A DNA stretch of 64,000 nucleotides, from NCBI GenBank assembly GCA_965153455.1, contig OZ234499.1, positions 16,488,271 to 16,552,270 of the forward strand. The letters run 5' to 3'. Below, piece by piece: positions 1-13,796 of the stretch (positions within the stretch are counted from its first letter, which is position 1; each line of letters begins with the position of its first letter). The stretch is from Sphagnum compactum (taxonomy: Eukaryota; Bryophyta; Sphagnopsida; Sphagnales). A program made the translations under genes and the position numbers. The notes below the pieces were generated by a model. That model was not told where the DNA came from. It saw only the letters and a list, made by a program, of their open reading frames with translations, and did no database searches.

Positions 1-692
1 TCTTAAGTGAGGGAAAAGATCGCTTTATTGCAAACTTGATACTGTGTACTAGACATGAAATGCACCAGAGTGAAAATACAGAATATGTGATTGATTTGGA
101 AACTAACTGCATATACCTATGCACACGAATGTCTGTTGAAACTGCAAAAAAAGCCGCAAAGAAAATGTTAGTCCATGATCATCGTACTGTAGTTGTAATA
201 TTCACACACCTAAACCCTAACCCACTTTTCTTTGTTAGGGAGGCCCGATGTTAATAACTAAAAGTTTCAACACCTTGAGGTCCAACTATAGTATAGATGC
301 AGTAATTTGATTTCATTCATGTCTCACAAAGGGCATCTTAAGCCCAGGCACCATCCCCAGTTAGGCTGCACTAGTAATTACTTTCCCAATGTAAATCTAC
401 TAGTGAAACACTTGCATCTCAAGGGTGAGGAGAGTGAGCTTGCACCTAGTAGGTAATCCCGTCTAATAGCACAAAGCATCTCTGTACGCAAAAAGTTCAT
501 AAAATTATTAGTCTTCTTGAGCCCTGCAGCAATTCTAAACAGTAGTGTTAATCACCAACTATTTATAAGCATGCAGTGTTGAACTGACTGTTGATGTTCC
601 ACACATTCAAACAACATGCTTTCTCCATGATATGAATTAGGAGCACCTTTCCCAGCTTGAAAAGACTGGGACTTGGAAATTTTCACTCACCC
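1..692. other. Unassigned leading segment
   Basis: I see no coding segment I can support here. A short telomere-like motif, CTAAACCCTAACCC, lies at about 210-223. The region follows the last candidate exon of the minus-strand locus at 693-3613, so part of it may be that gene's 3' untranslated region, but I found no clear polyadenylation signal to fix an end. Confidence 0.4.
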
Positions 693-3613
693 TCAAATGT
701 CCCATATAATGAAGCCACCAGAGCCAAAATGGCTGCGGTTGCATTTCCCACACCAGCCCATTGCAGTCAACACTACAATGGCCACCAGAGCTGAAGTGAA
801 AAAGATAGTGACATACCACCTGGTTTCTTCACTTTTGATTCAGAACAAATCACTTTCGCTAAGTCCACAAGCAACCAAGAGGGCAAACAATGATCCTCCA
901 GTACACCACCATCCCACTTCTGATTTTTCATCCAGAGTTGCAATGGAGAAAATCTGTAGTACTTGAAGTTGGTCCCAGTGTATGACTCAAACTGCTGAGG
1001 GTCCATCAGTCTTGAACTTTCTGAAGCCATCTCCACTTCACATTGTACTTGGTGCAGCCACTCTGGACTCAAGCAGCAGCTTTTGACTAAGCAACTATGA
1101 AGCTGAGCCTCCATGTGAAGAATTTCTCAAAAGCGTCATCTCAGTCATACGAGAGGACAATCACATATGATCTCCTATGTAGTCAGTCACAATGAAGCTA
1201 TTACCAGCGGCTGACATTCAGTTCCACCCTGTTTCTTGGTCATAAATAGGTGGAAAATCATTGCTGTTGTCTCCAGAGGTGCACAATTAGGACAGCAGTT
1301 GCTAACACAGTTGTCTTTCTGTGTCCTTTTGATTTCACATTCCCTCCTGCACATGCTTGTAGAGGAAATTGAGTTTTTGCTCAATGCAGTTGTCTTGCAG
1401 GTCCTTCTTGTGTTGCAAATCTTGTCTGACAACCTATATTAAGACAAGACTAATAAAAGTTGACATGCATCTTACAGCAAGTATTTTCAATGAAAAGTGA
1501 CAAAATGTTACAAGCACAAGAAATGCATAAGCTGGAGTAAAGTTTCTGATGTTTGTCATCTACTTGTTGCCATTATTTGTAGTACTTCACACTGTGCAAA
1601 CCAAAGGATAGTCAATGCTCCTTATATGACAGGCAGTTGAACAAACCTGGCCAAGAACTGATGCAATGTAGGCACCAGTGTGTACAAGAGGTCCCCTAGT
1701 TGCCCACAGCCAACCCTCTTCCAACAGATCCAATACTTCCTAGAATCTGCATATTGCTTTTAGCCACCAAGACACCCTGCTTGACTTTATTGTGCCCCAA
1801 GAAAAACCCTATACTAAAGAGACAGATGAAAAGCAGAAGATACTCGATGAGAACTAAATCCCCTGCAGTATTTAAACACAGGATGAGGATGAAAATCAAC
1901 AGGGACCATGCTTAGTGACACTGGAGTTAAGCAATTGAAGTGCACTGCAAAACAAAAGTTAGATATTTTCTATACCTGCAACCACAAAGGTATGTTCTGA
2001 ACCCCTATCTCCTTGGATCTCAATTTTGAAAATTCAGTTTACCACATGATAGATGTCCTAGATGCAAAAGTCACTCTAGGGTTCTCAGTGATCAAACTTC
2101 CATCAATGTTCAATAGTTCCATTTGTACATGAACACTAAATGCAGTCTACCAGACCACTAGCCTGGTGCTCTCAAATTCCTACTCATGGCGCACATTCCT
2201 CCAGTGACTGTCGGAAGTGATTGAGTTCATACACTCTCTACAACCCCACTTACCATTCAAATAAGCCTTGATTTTGATTATGCCTCTGCAGGAGCAAACT
2301 GTGTGACAGTGATCAAAATACCAGAGCTGCATTGAAGAGGATATATAGAGGATATATAGAACAAAGCCTAACATACAGGAGTGTCTTATGGTGGCAAATG
2401 TTGCAGCGAATGTTCATCAACAGAAATTTTCAACAGCAATGTTGCTGAAAAATGCTAACAGATTGCAGCATAAAACCAGATACTTGGGAGACACAAGGAA
2501 TATCCAATGAAGAATGCATATATAAGAATGCACTTAGGACAAAAGCCACCACTTTATGTCAATGCCAGCTTGGGCACTGAAGGACAAACCAACACCAATA
2601 AGAAGCACAAATATGCACTTCAGGGTTATGTAGGCCGCATGTTGCCACATTCCGAGCTTTGAGACGGTGTCTCACACAAACCAAGTTAGAAACTACAACA
2701 TTACAACATGCTGACTTATCTACGAGGAAACACTCCAAAGATAAGTTAATAGCAAGACTATGAGAAAATGCAAGAAAATACTGAAAACTTCAGCTTTTGG
2801 GAAACACAGGTGCAGATGTAAGTGCTCATCAAGCATGCTTTCAAACTACACTTTCAGGCAAACACAACCCTTGATTACAAAGGACGAGTTCTAGGACACA
2901 AAATGTTTGAGATAATGAGGGAAAGCCTAATAATATTTTGTCATTATTGTGGTCATTACCTCTGTCAACCCAGCAGACACAACATGGTGATGTATCCAAA
3001 GCTCTATGATGATGTATCCAAAGGGAGCTCTGGATACATCACCATGTTGCAAGTGCATCTAAGAGATGCAGTATGCCTGCTGGTGCATAAAAATTCAAAA
3101 CAAAATTGATTCTCTGTGATGGAATTGGCTGAAATTCAGTACTTTGAGCGAGGTTAGACCTTAATAAAAAACTTGGCAGATTGCACTGCCTCAAATCTAG
3201 TGCAAATAGCACATTTTCTCCCTGACTACAATGCCATCTGGTCCATTTTTTGGTAGATTTCAACAGATGAGGAAGTAAACATTCAGATGTCCATTCTTTG
3301 GGCAAATTTCACACAAGTCTTCATGAGGTTTGATCCGTCTTTCAATGGATCTATCCTTGATGTTCAGAGAATTTGAACATAGAGGATAAATTGGGTTCTG
3401 CAACTCTTCCTGGCAAGATGAGTGACTGCGATGAATTCTACTGCTAACACTGTTAACACAAAACAGCACACATGTCGACCTATGGAGAGGAGGAAGAAGG
3501 AGCAAAGAGGAGCAAATGCTTGCCTGGTTCCCCCGATAGGTGGGGCTCTCGACCACCTCAAGGCTCTCCGTGCCCCGCGGTGCCCGCTTCTCCGCTGGCA
3601 CCAATGTCATCAT
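693..3613 (-). CDS. Possible multi-exon membrane-protein gene, unrecognised
   Basis: I do not recognise this product and the exon model is incomplete. The proposed start, ATGATG at 3613-3608, opens MMTLVPAEKRAPRG in a CpG-rich stretch, which is typical of a plant 5' coding end. A CT-repeat leader lies just upstream. Downstream on the minus strand several acceptor-bounded open segments encode hydrophobic stretches. One near 1700-1870 contains IEYLLLFICLFSIGFFLGHN. One near 880-965 contains WWCTGGSLFALLVACGLS. A last one runs from about 828 to a stop at 693-695 and contains YVTIFFTSALVAIVVLTAMG followed by a CxxC. A Cys-rich open segment lies at 1187-1432. Together they suggest a multipass membrane protein. 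The segments could instead be chance open frames in a decayed gene, because I could not join them all in one consistent phase. Confidence 0.25.
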
Positions 3614-3773
3614 TGACGTGTTCTGAGAAATTAGACTTGTAAGCAATTAAGCAATGATGCAGCTTCTTTGACCCCAGCTACATCTCCTTGCACGCAAATA
3701 TCACCTCTAACGCATCTCCTCATCTTCCCAGTTTTCCAAACTCCCCTCCTTCTTCTTATTCTTTTTCTCGAAC

Positions 3774-3776
<3 letters not shown>

Positions 3777-3806
<30 letters not shown>
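3777..3806. repeat. (GA)n microsatellite in a likely 5' leader
   Basis: An uninterrupted GA dinucleotide run reads as CT repeats on the minus strand, about 170 bases upstream of the proposed start at 3613. CT-rich leaders are common in plant genes, and the SIN3 gene in this window has one too. A CpG-rich patch at about 3500-3640 lies just downstream. This context is the main support for a minus-strand transcription start here. Confidence 0.7.
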
Positions 3807-3813
<7 letters not shown>

Positions 3814-3924
3814 GAGCGAGCGCGAGCGAGTGCCATGCAATTGCCGCTTCTGCAGCAGACGGACTTTCCGAGGGAAAAAGAAAAAAGAAAAACCCTAAAA
3901 TAAAATGCAAAGGACCAAGAACCA

Positions 3925-3950
3925 AAAATTAAATTAAATTAAATTAAATT
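3925..3950. repeat. (AAATT)n microsatellite
   Basis: Five tandem AAATT units mark the switch from the GC-richer gene flank to the AT-rich repeat region on the right. Confidence 0.75.
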
Positions 3951-4112
3951 ATGTACGATTTTCCAGAGTCAAAAATTCAAATTTAACCAATTTTTTTAAC
4001 ATTAATGATTCTATCCCCATTCCTAACTTTTTCTAAACGGCGGTTTCACACTTGTTCAAATCCAACATCCTTGGTTTTTGAAAAAATTAGCATACGTGTC
4101 GTAACGATTTGG

Positions 4113-4149
4113 CACACTATCGATAGCGTTCTCACGGGATGATAGTGTG
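4113..4149. repeat. Short perfect inverted repeat
   Basis: The arms CACACTATC (4113-4121) and GATAGTGTG (4141-4149) are perfect reverse complements around a 19-base loop. The hairpin is isolated. No gene end or transposon border was recognised beside it, so its meaning is unknown. Confidence 0.5.
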
Positions 4150-4544
4150 AATGGTAAAGAATCAACATGTTGGTAAACTCTAAATTCTTTAAGAAATGTA
4201 CATTCATGTGCCTATTTGCTAACCTATCAATCTCACACTTATTGTATGTTCACACCTATTGTTAAAACAATGGTAACTGCATTTCAAGAAAATGTTAGAA
4301 TATTAGCATCCGCATTTGGTGTTATGGTTATCACGAAGGATGATGTGGCATCTGACATGGCACTCAATGGCAACGCATTATTAACAAAAGAGATAAAATA
4401 ACAAAGAGTGGTAAAATATCATTGAAGTAAATTAAACCCTTGAACTATGCAAGAATGTTAATTTGTTTAGCCCAAAATCAACCATGTAATTCTATGGTAA
4501 GTTAAAAGCTTCAAAACTTCTATCACGCACGAAATTCAAATGCC

Positions 4545-4862
4545 CTTGTTAGAGCTTCTTAGCAAAGCTCCATTGTCTGAACTTCCCAACTCACAATGTG
4601 ACTATAACTATGCCAAGCTTCCTTACCACAATGCAATGGTATCTACGCCATCACCAATACCAAAACCTCTAGTTGCAATGGAATTGTAATGTGATTGCAA
4701 GTACGCCATCGTCAAAGCTTTTTGACTACAACGCAACTACAAGTATGTCACTGACAAAGCTTCTTGACTGCAACCCGACAACAAATACACCATTGTTAAA
4801 GCTTCTTGATTGCAATGCAACTACAAGTACGCCATCATCGAAGCTTCCTGATTACAACATCA
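4545..4862 (+). repeat. 42-bp minisatellite encoding a 14-residue repeat
   Basis: AAGCTT cores recur at 4715, 4757, 4799 and 4841, exactly 42 bases apart, and more degenerate units extend to the left. Because 42 is a multiple of three, one frame on the plus strand (4673-5035, 120 codons) stays open and repeats a 14-residue unit of the form TPSSKLxDYNATTS. Nothing resembling a promoter or a conserved domain accompanies it, so I treat it as a minisatellite that happens to be open and not as a gene. Confidence 0.7.
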
Positions 4863-5407
4863 TTTTGGTAAATGAATCAAAAAAGCGTAACAAACTTCAT
4901 GGCACATGGAAATGCAGAGAGTCTAAGTATTTAGAAATTTCAAGTGCATTAGGTCCACTCAATTTCATCAACATCAATTTAGGTTCACTAAAACAAAATT
5001 TCATATGCAAAAGGTTTGAAGATTCATGCACATGAAAAGGAGAATGCACCCAATGACCAAGCTCTATGGGCAACAACCTTAAGTTGCAAGTGATCTTGTG
5101 ATGCAGATAGACTAACATAACAACAATCTCCTCGATGTCAATTACAACAACAACATTCAACATAAAACCTAAGAAAGGAGGCATTTCAATGTGAAAACAC
5201 AAACTTTGCAATAACATGATCAACAAAACAAGAAATCTAGTTATAGGTTCATCGTTGATGTCCATCACATTGACGAACTTTTGCTATTTTCACAAAAATG
5301 ACAACCAAATATAGCAAAAAGAGCACAAAACAAATGATGTAAAATGTTTGAGTGTAAAATGTTGCTACAGAAAGTTGATGCACAGAGTTTGAGTGAATAT
5401 TTGTGAA

Positions 5408-5715
5408 ATTGAACACAAACAACTCAGTGCAAAACAACTATAGATGTAAAGATGATGATGTGAAAATGAACGAACAGTGATCGGCAAACCAAATGCGCAA
5501 AGTGACAATATGAAAGTGAACAAACAACTAATTGCAAAGCAAATGTAGACATGAAAATAATGATGTGAAAATGAGCTAACAATGATTAGCAAACCAAGTG
5601 CACGTGCGCAAAGTGACTATATGAAGACGAACAAACAACAAACAAAACAAACAACTAAGTGTATAACAACTGTAGACATGAAGACAACAATGTGAAAATG
5701 AACAAATAATAGAAA
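5408..5715. repeat. Degenerate 105-126 bp tandem repeat, about three copies
   Basis: Blocks containing GATGTGAAAATGA, AACAAACAACTA and CAAACCAAGTGC-like words recur with starts near 5457, 5562 and 5688. Indels make the period vary from about 105 to 126 bases. Short minus-strand open frames here (for example 5365-5592 and 5617-5865) are hydrophobic shadows of the repeat. Confidence 0.6.
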
Positions 5716-7166
5716 CAAACATAACAAAATGAACTGACAATGTAGGATGGCAAAACTTAACTTCTTATTTTTTGCATCACCATGCAATGTGATGCATGTT
5801 GCATGATGATGAAAGTTTGCACTGGAACTTTGCATCAAAACTTTGCACCAACAATTCATAGCCACTTTCTTATAACCGTTGAAGTGTTAGCTTAGGGTTT
5901 AATGAGGTCTAAACACAAGATTAGGTTGATTGATTGTTAAGTTAATAACCTTAAAACTAATGCTAGATTGACACTAGGTGTAGACACATGTCTATACCTA
6001 GAGTGTTAAGTTAACATGTTAAGGTTAAAAACAAAAAAGCAACCTAAACCCTAATGTAAACTAATGTTAAGGATTAAAAATGTTAATTGACTAACATTAG
6101 GTGTGAACATACTCTTAGGTTGATAATATATTAATTCATTGTCAAACTTTTCATTCTTGCATGCTCATCCCTTCAAGTCGTTTAAACTTCTTTTTTGCAT
6201 GGCCATTGTTTCATGTTGTTTGATTTTTTTTTGCATTTTTGTAAGGCACAAACACAAGCATATTGTTCTTTGCAACACCCTTGTGCAACAAATTTTCAAT
6301 AGTTTATGTTGATTGATAGTACAAACTCTCAATTGCAACAACCAAATTCTACATGGAGGGGATAGGAGAAGGGGGAGATTAGCTTGGACACCACCTCTTC
6401 AAGTTCCAGTTAAAATAGGTGCAATGTTGTGTGGAGCAACTACAATCTTGGGAGCAACTGTAACATTGTGAACAATAATCACAAATGCTACACGTTTGCA
6501 CCAAAGGTAGGTAATTGGTAAAACTCAAAGGTTTTGTCATTAATTTAATGTAAGAAATTGAAGCACATAGCTTTAAAAGAACTTGTCAATCCACACTTTC
6601 ACATTGTATTTGCCATATAAAAGTGGGATAAGAGCGTTGAAGAATTGCACAAGGTCATAAAATTGAGAGTCTTTTGCAACCAAAAAATGTATGAAGATAA
6701 TGGCCTAAATTCTAACTACAAAAAATCTTAGATTATCACACATTGTTCACCACACAACATTATGGGACTTAACAATTGAAGATTGCAATTGATGTCATCT
6801 TCCAAGACCCTTCAACAATGAATTTTTTGATGTTATTCAAACATTTTAAGGAGGAGGGTGATCAACACACCTAGACATGTGACAAACATTCAACATGAAA
6901 AAAATGTGGTTTACATGCAACCAAGTGGAAAGGATAAAAACTTTTTTTTTCACCTTAGATGTTATGATGCAAGACTTTTTGGGAGATCATTATGTTCTTG
7001 AAAAACATGCAAACGAAGGACCAAAATTTGCAAATGCAAATGGAGGAGCACAAGGAAGCTAGTCAACTAAATTTCATAAATCAGATGCTTATTCGCAATT
7101 TAGCTAAGAAAATCAACATTACAATTTTCTTAATCTCTTGAACACTCCTTCAACTACAATACCTAT
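5716..7166. other. AT-rich spacer without a recognised gene
   Basis: No coding segment is supported. Telomere-like CTTAGGGTTT and CCTAAACCCTAA words occur near 5890 and 6047, and repeated TTAAGTTAA words occur at about 5935-6020. The spacer ends at the left LTR of the copia element. Confidence 0.4.
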
Positions 7167-7350
7167 TATCAAATTTATTCATTCCTAGAAACCTTGATAA
7201 AAAAGAATAAATTTTTAATGAATAATATAAGATTTGATACAACAACTTTTATATATGACTCTTCACAAAGATTTGGAAAGATCAAATTTAGTTAAGTTTT
7301 ATATTTATATGTTGGAGGACTACATATTGTATACACACAATATTCTTACA
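7167..7350 (-). repeat. 3' LTR of the copia element
   Basis: It aligns with 13797-14007: both share AAATTTATTCATTC at one end, CTTCACAAAGATTTGG in the middle and AGGACTACATATTGTAT near the other end. On the minus strand it begins TGTAAGAATATTG directly after the polypurine tract. The terminal TG expected at 7167 on the plus strand has decayed to TA. Confidence 0.85.
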
Positions 7351-7358
7351 CTCCCACT
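7351..7358 (-). other. Polypurine tract
   Basis: The minus strand reads AGTGGGAG immediately before the 3' LTR. This is the expected position and composition of the plus-strand priming site of a copia element. Confidence 0.65.
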
Positions 7359-8286
7359 AGTTCTGTAGTGTATTGTTTGTGTAGTATTACATACATGGGA
7401 CATTTTCTATTAGAAATTACAATATTGTCTTTCTCCTTGTTTTCAATTTTTTTTTCTTTTTTTGTTGTTGACTCTCATAGCTTATGAATCCATTGTTGAA
7501 TTGAAGTAACAATTGTATAACTTGCAATTGTAATTCCATATTTTTTACTAAAGTTTGGAGTGCTTGGGTGGAAAATCCTTTAACATAAGTCACAATAGAT
7601 TTATGTCTATTAATCATTGATTATCATTAAAAAAATTCATGTACTTCATATATAGATAAATGTTTTCATAAATAGGTCATGGTAAACATTTGGCCATCCT
7701 CCCGCATTCACTCCTTGGTTACCTTTATATGATTTATGACAAGGAATAGAATGGTGTTTATTACTTGATGAAATTTCCTTGAAAGTTGAACCAAGCCTTT
7801 GAACATTCAATATTTCTTGCAATTTAATAATCTTCCCATGCATTTAATTTATGAACCCACCATTGTTTCTTCTGCTTTATATTTGAGCTTTGAGAGGTTG
7901 GAATAGATTTCATATTTTCTTTAAAACCATGTTGAAACCCAACTCTATCCAATAATAGGTAATTATATGTTCCAACTTAAGTAAGTAATGTTTATATTTG
8001 CTTTCAATAAATGAATTTGAGCATGAAGCTATGGTTGTTCTTGTACCTTATTAGTGCCTTAAAATCTCTCATACCATATACTCATGATCAACAAAAAAAA
8101 AACATGGATGTCAATAATTTTTCTTGGAATTCCACTAAATATGTTGGATATTTGGGTGGTGCATGTGGGGAGAGACTCCCACATAAGCCATTAAGGTAGG
8201 ACTTATGGGCTTGAAACTCATAGAATCATATGGTTGGGAAATAATGTCTACACTAAGATTGGTGACATAGTGAAAATGTTTTTTCT

Positions 8287-11200
8287 TTTGGCAAAAACTT
8301 TGTTAAAATATCACCAATCATTTCACTAGTAGAAATATAATTAAGTTGAATTTGTTTGGCTTGAAGTGTTTTGCGAGTAAAATGATATTGTGTATCAACA
8401 CTCCTCGAATGAAATTTTGGTTATGAGGGCTATAACACTTTGGCTATTAAAATAAAAAGTGGTCAAATGAACTTGTGAAAAACCAAGGTTTTGTAATATT
8501 TGTCTCAACCAAATATCCATTGCAGCTATTTGAGAGAGGGCCATATATTCGTTTTCTATGCTAAAGAGGGCAATTGAGGTTTACTTGCCCATGGGATGAC
8601 ACCTCCTACAATCAAAAAAAAAAACCATATGTGGATTTATAGGTGTATTTATCAAATGTTTAGTCCAATTTAAAATATCCATGCAAAACATTGCCATCAT
8701 CTCAGCATTGATATTTTATACCCATGTTAATTCTACCTTAAATATATTATAACACCTATTTAATGCCTTACCAATGTGAAATGCTTGAATTGGACATGTA
8801 TTGGGCAATGTTATTTATAATAAAAACACAATCAAGTCTACTATTCATAATGACATGCATAAGATTCCCCACAACTTGAAAATAAGGATATGAAGTCATT
8901 TTCTCTTGATCGTTGATTGATTTAGGACAATTTGTTTTGCTAAATTTGATTACAAATTTTGTGGGTGTAGGAATAGAATTATCAATAGCCATCTCATAAT
9001 AATGTAGGACATTAAACAAATATTTGGTTTGATATAATTTATCCAACCTTCATTTCAATTTTAAAATATTTGATTTCCTATACAATAATGACTAAAACCT
9101 TCATCTATCATGTGAAACTCAATCATAAGGGTAGCCTATTAAGAATATTGTTAACAAGCACATAGTCATTTACATAAACTACAAGTATTTGAAATCCTCC
9201 ATGAGGTGGTTGTTTGACATAAATATTTGAATTAGCCAAGTCCTTTTGAATATTTTAGAAATATAATAAAAATCAAATCTTTGGTACCACACTTGTGGTG
9301 ATTGTCTTAAATTGTATAAATATTTAAAAAACTTGCAAACCATATGTGAATTTGGGAATTGCGAATACTAACTTCTAAAAATTTCCTATATATTTTTCCA
9401 TCAATGTAACCATTCAAAAAATAATAATTTTGCATCAGGTTAATGTACCCCCAAATTATACTACACAATTAGAACCAATAGAATCGTAATAGTGGATAAT
9501 GGTGAAATCACGATAAAATAGTAATTTTTTAATCCTTGTCACCAAAAAAAAAATAGTCATAAACAAATTTTAATGTATTGAAAGTAGAAATGTTTTTTTA
9601 TTTAATGATCAACATGAGGATAATCTTTAATTTTATCATAATGATGTTGATAAACTACATATCTAATATACATTCAAATATATATTTAAAAAGAACTATA
9701 TATTTGTTAACTTTTTTGGCTATCCAAACTTGTACAAGTAGGTGAAAGTAGATGACTTATTGAATATTCTCCATTTTCAACATGATGTAGTTTTTAAATG
9801 TACTTATAAGTTCTGAATGTTTAAATATTATAGTAATACATCAAACTTCTAATGAAAAAATAGGTTTAAACTCAATTTGACTAATCATTTTCAAATATGC
9901 TTGTTATTTACTTTTATTGTGCCAAAGTTTTTCAAATTTTGTAATCACCTCATTATAAATTCAAAGAAAAACATCATGTTTTTATTATGTTATTTTCAAT
10001 CTACTTTTTTCTACTTGTGTCAAAAACTAAACCATTTTTTGACTACTTTGGAAATTACTACTTTCCTTTACCATGCTTTCACCCTTAATTAAAAAACATA
10101 TGAAAATGTCTCTCCAAAGTCAACACTAGGGACTTGTGTAAATCCTGGAACTACAAGAGAAGCTTTATATTTTTGAATGTTTCTATTAGTTATATATTTA
10201 ATCTCTAAAATTCATTAGGAAATTATAGGATTACATCCACTTGGCAAGGTGTTAAAAATCAAGGTTTTATTATTTTAAGATGATTCTAACTATGACTTAA
10301 CATCCATTCATGAATGTTAAATGCATCAATAATTGTTAATGGCTCTAGTACTTGAGCTTGAATGATAAACACTTTCTTACAAGGCGATTTACAAGGTGGT
10401 CTTTTGATTATCTGTCGACCTTCAATTGATACAAATATTAATTTTTACAGCTTTTCAATTTTCCATAAGATTTAATATGGGTAATTGGTGAGCTATGGAG
10501 GTTGGAAGGATTTTAAAAAAAAGAGCTAAGACTATGTACATTATATGTAACTAATTCAATAGTGTGTTTATTTTGATCATGGTCACTAGAAAAATGTGAA
10601 AGGTTATCTTCCTTTTTAGTATGTAAATTACTACTTCCAATATTTTTATCCCCTATGTCTCTAGATGTATCTTTTCATTACAAGTGGACCTACTAAATGT
10701 TGTGCATTTTTATTATATCCACCATTGTTGTTTGCTATTGCACTATTCATGACTTGTGAATTATTAATGACTTGAATCAAAATTTGAAGGTCTTAAGTCG
10801 GAGCTTGAAGTACAAGTGGAGATTTAATTTGAAAGGGGGCAAACTTTATTATGATATTTAAAAATGCATGATCAAATGTTAAGTAATAAATGTTATTTCA
10901 TCATTTATATGGGAAGTCTTTTTTGATTTGACATTTCATGGAATATTACATACCTAGATATAATTATTTGTTTGGTTTTGTTTTCATTAACCTATAAGCC
11001 AAGTAGACTCATCATTGTAACATAGAAAAATGCATTCAATGGAGTGGGAATCAAATTTCTTTCTGTGGTCAATTTGAATCAGAGCATAAGCAATGCAACC
11101 AAAGATTTTGAAATATGATAAATAAAACTTATAACCCATCTACAATTCATAAAATGTTTGATCATTTTTTGTAAACTTGGTAGGAGAATTTTTTGGTAAG

Positions 11201-12490
11201 TAGTTAGTTGTAAGGATTGCTTCACCCCAAAATGCTTTAGTGAATCTAGATGTTGTAACATTGTCAAAACCCTTCCCATTTTATGTTTTGATATTCCATT
11301 TTGTCGTGGTGTGTCAACAATAATAATTAATTTTTCTTTCAATACCATTGTGTTGAAAAAATATGGTAAAATCAATAGATTTATATCCTTTCCTTTGTCA
11401 CTTCATAAGATTTTAACTTTTTATTAAATTGATTTTCTACTTCCAACTTGTCAATTCGAAATGTTTCAAAAAATTCATATTTATGTTTTAATGAATAAAA
11501 AAAATTATATCGGGAATGATCATCAATAAATCCAAGGAAATATTTATACCTAGGATGAGTATGTTCATCCATTTCACAAATACTACTATGAAATAAGTCT
11601 ACAACATTGTTTTTTTATGTGCATCCATTTCAAACAAAATTAATCTATGTTGTTTTCCTATTATGCATGGTTCACAAAAATTCAAAGATGTTTCATCAAA
11701 TAGAAATATCCCATAAATGTTTTTTTGAATTTGTTGTAGTCTATGTTTATTTATAGACACTACTTTTGAATGCCATAGATCTACACTATTAAGAGGTCCC
11801 ATTGTAGTGGAATTAGCTTGTTACTTTTATTTTTCTTAATAGTCTTTCCCAATTTATATAAATCAAATTCTATATTGCAAATAACTATGGTTTGACCTTT
11901 AGAATTTTTGAAGATGTACTGCCCCATTTTTATGACAATTTCACCACCAATCAAATCAAATTGTTTTGTTGAAAATAAGTTTTTGTAAAACTTGGGCCCT
12001 ACAAAACATTTGGAATGTCCTTAATTTCACCATTTTTTAATTTAATGGAAACCCCTCTTTGACCAAACATATGATGTGTAATGTTAGTTTTTAAATACAT
12101 TATTTGATTATTGAACAATTTTTCATATGTTTCAATGATTTTATGTCATGGGAAATATGAGAAGTTGCCCCTACATCCACATACCAAATATGATCACTTC
12201 CTTCTTACTAATAAGACTACCACATACAATTTTTCAATGTGTGTGATTATATTATTTGATTATTGTTTGTTAGCATTTAATTTGATTGCAATTTTTTAAT
12301 GAAAATCCCTAATTAAGTGACCAACTTTCTTACAATAAAAACATGTTTTAGATGTTTCAATTATATTCCTTTTGTCAAAGTATGTGGGTTTTTCCCCTTT
12401 ACTTGGAAAAAAAAAATCCATTGAAAATTTCATCACAAACTTCATGAGCCATGATTTGGCAATTATCGTATGGAGCATACACATATGTCA
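8287..12490 (-). pseudogene. Decayed copia gag-pol polyprotein
   Basis: The domains run from high to low coordinates in scattered frames. A zinc knuckle CFYCKKVGHLIRDFH (about 12300-12345) has its last Cys replaced by His. The protease relic WYVDVGATSHIS (about 12150-12200) has DVGA in place of DSGA. GAG-pre-integrase shows LWHSKV and CEPCIIGKQHR (11599-11802). Integrase shows FIDDHSRY and TPRQNGISKHK (11079-11572). RT shows FLNGYIDGKIY and a degenerate catalytic motif VYVNDYVLV in place of YVDD (about 9140-9450). The RT end and RNase H region shows VGNLMHVIMNSRLD, ENEYMALSQIAAMDIWLRQ and DILTKFLPK (about 8287-9046). Catalytic substitutions, stops and frame changes show it is dead. Confidence 0.88.
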
Positions 12491-13783
12491 TTTATTTATT
12501 TGTATTGTTTGAACAACGATGTCATGCACATTGTTTAAACATGAATGTCATATGCATATTCATATTGTTTAGACACATATGTTTTATGTCTATTCATGTT
12601 GTTTACACATGAAAGTTGTGCACACAACTTCCGAGTTTAAATAGTGCACAACATTCATATTTACATAATACAAACCTACAAAATAACAAATTTCACACGG
12701 ATTTGGAACTAACCCATGAAGTTTGTAAATTTGTGATGTTAGTATTCTTGAATTTTGCATATGTAAGTTTTTTTCAACATGAAGTGCACTCATGCTATTT
12801 AATGCACTTCCTAAGCTTTTCATAAATGTTTTTTCTTGTAATAAAGTAGTGATTAAATATTGCAAGGTTAAGTTGGCTTATTGTCACAATGAACTTATGA
12901 AAATTCTATAGCTTGTCAACATACTTTTCATAAAAGATAGTACAAAATTGTCATTTTCAACAAGATTTTTTACAATGATGAACTATTGCAAAAGAAACTT
13001 GAATTTATGAATATGTTTGGTAACATTCTCTCCTTTGTTCATTTTAAGGTTTGCAATTTATCCTTTAAATACATGTTTGTTATTGCATCTTTTGATTCAA
13101 ATATTTGTATTAATTCTAACCATGTTTTGTTTGATGTCAATTTTGAATCGACTTGTGAAATAACACTATTGTTTAAATAATTGTGAATGATTGTAAATGT
13201 TAGATTATCACGTTCCACCCAATCACTTGTGCTTCCAAATCCTATGACTAATAAAATAGGTTCCTATTGTAATTTCAATTACAATGGGATCTACTAATTT
13301 GGCCTTTGTTCTTTCAACAATAAACCAATTTTTTTCTTATTTAAACAATGGTGTAATTATGCGTTTTCACACATGAAAGTATTGTGCATCAAATTTGGTA
13401 ATAAGACTAACATCAACTTTGGTATTGAACCATCTTTAATTTTTCTTAAAATTCAATTGATTTACTTGTGATTTAAATCATTGTTGATTTGTATTTTGAT
13501 TTGGCCATGGTAAAGTTTACATCCTCCATGTAATACAACGATGCCATCAATGAGTACAATTATTGAAACTAATGGGGGATTCCAAATTGTAATCAAATTT
13601 CACAATTTTCATTTCATGTTTTATAATATTAACTTCCCTTAATTGTTCATAAATATTTCAACTTATTAGTTTTTCATTGAAATCATAAAGGTGACATATT
13701 TTGTTTTATTCATCGATTTTCACCCACCATCATTGATTAACCTTGATCATTGACCATCATTGATTTTTTACCTTGAAAAACTA

Positions 13784-13796
13784 GGTTTTGATACCA
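13784..13796 (-). other. tRNA-iMet primer-binding site
   Basis: The minus strand reads TGGTATCAAAACC directly after the 5' LTR end. It matches the TGGTATCAGAGC-type complement of initiator methionine tRNA used by plant copia elements, with slight decay. Confidence 0.85.
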
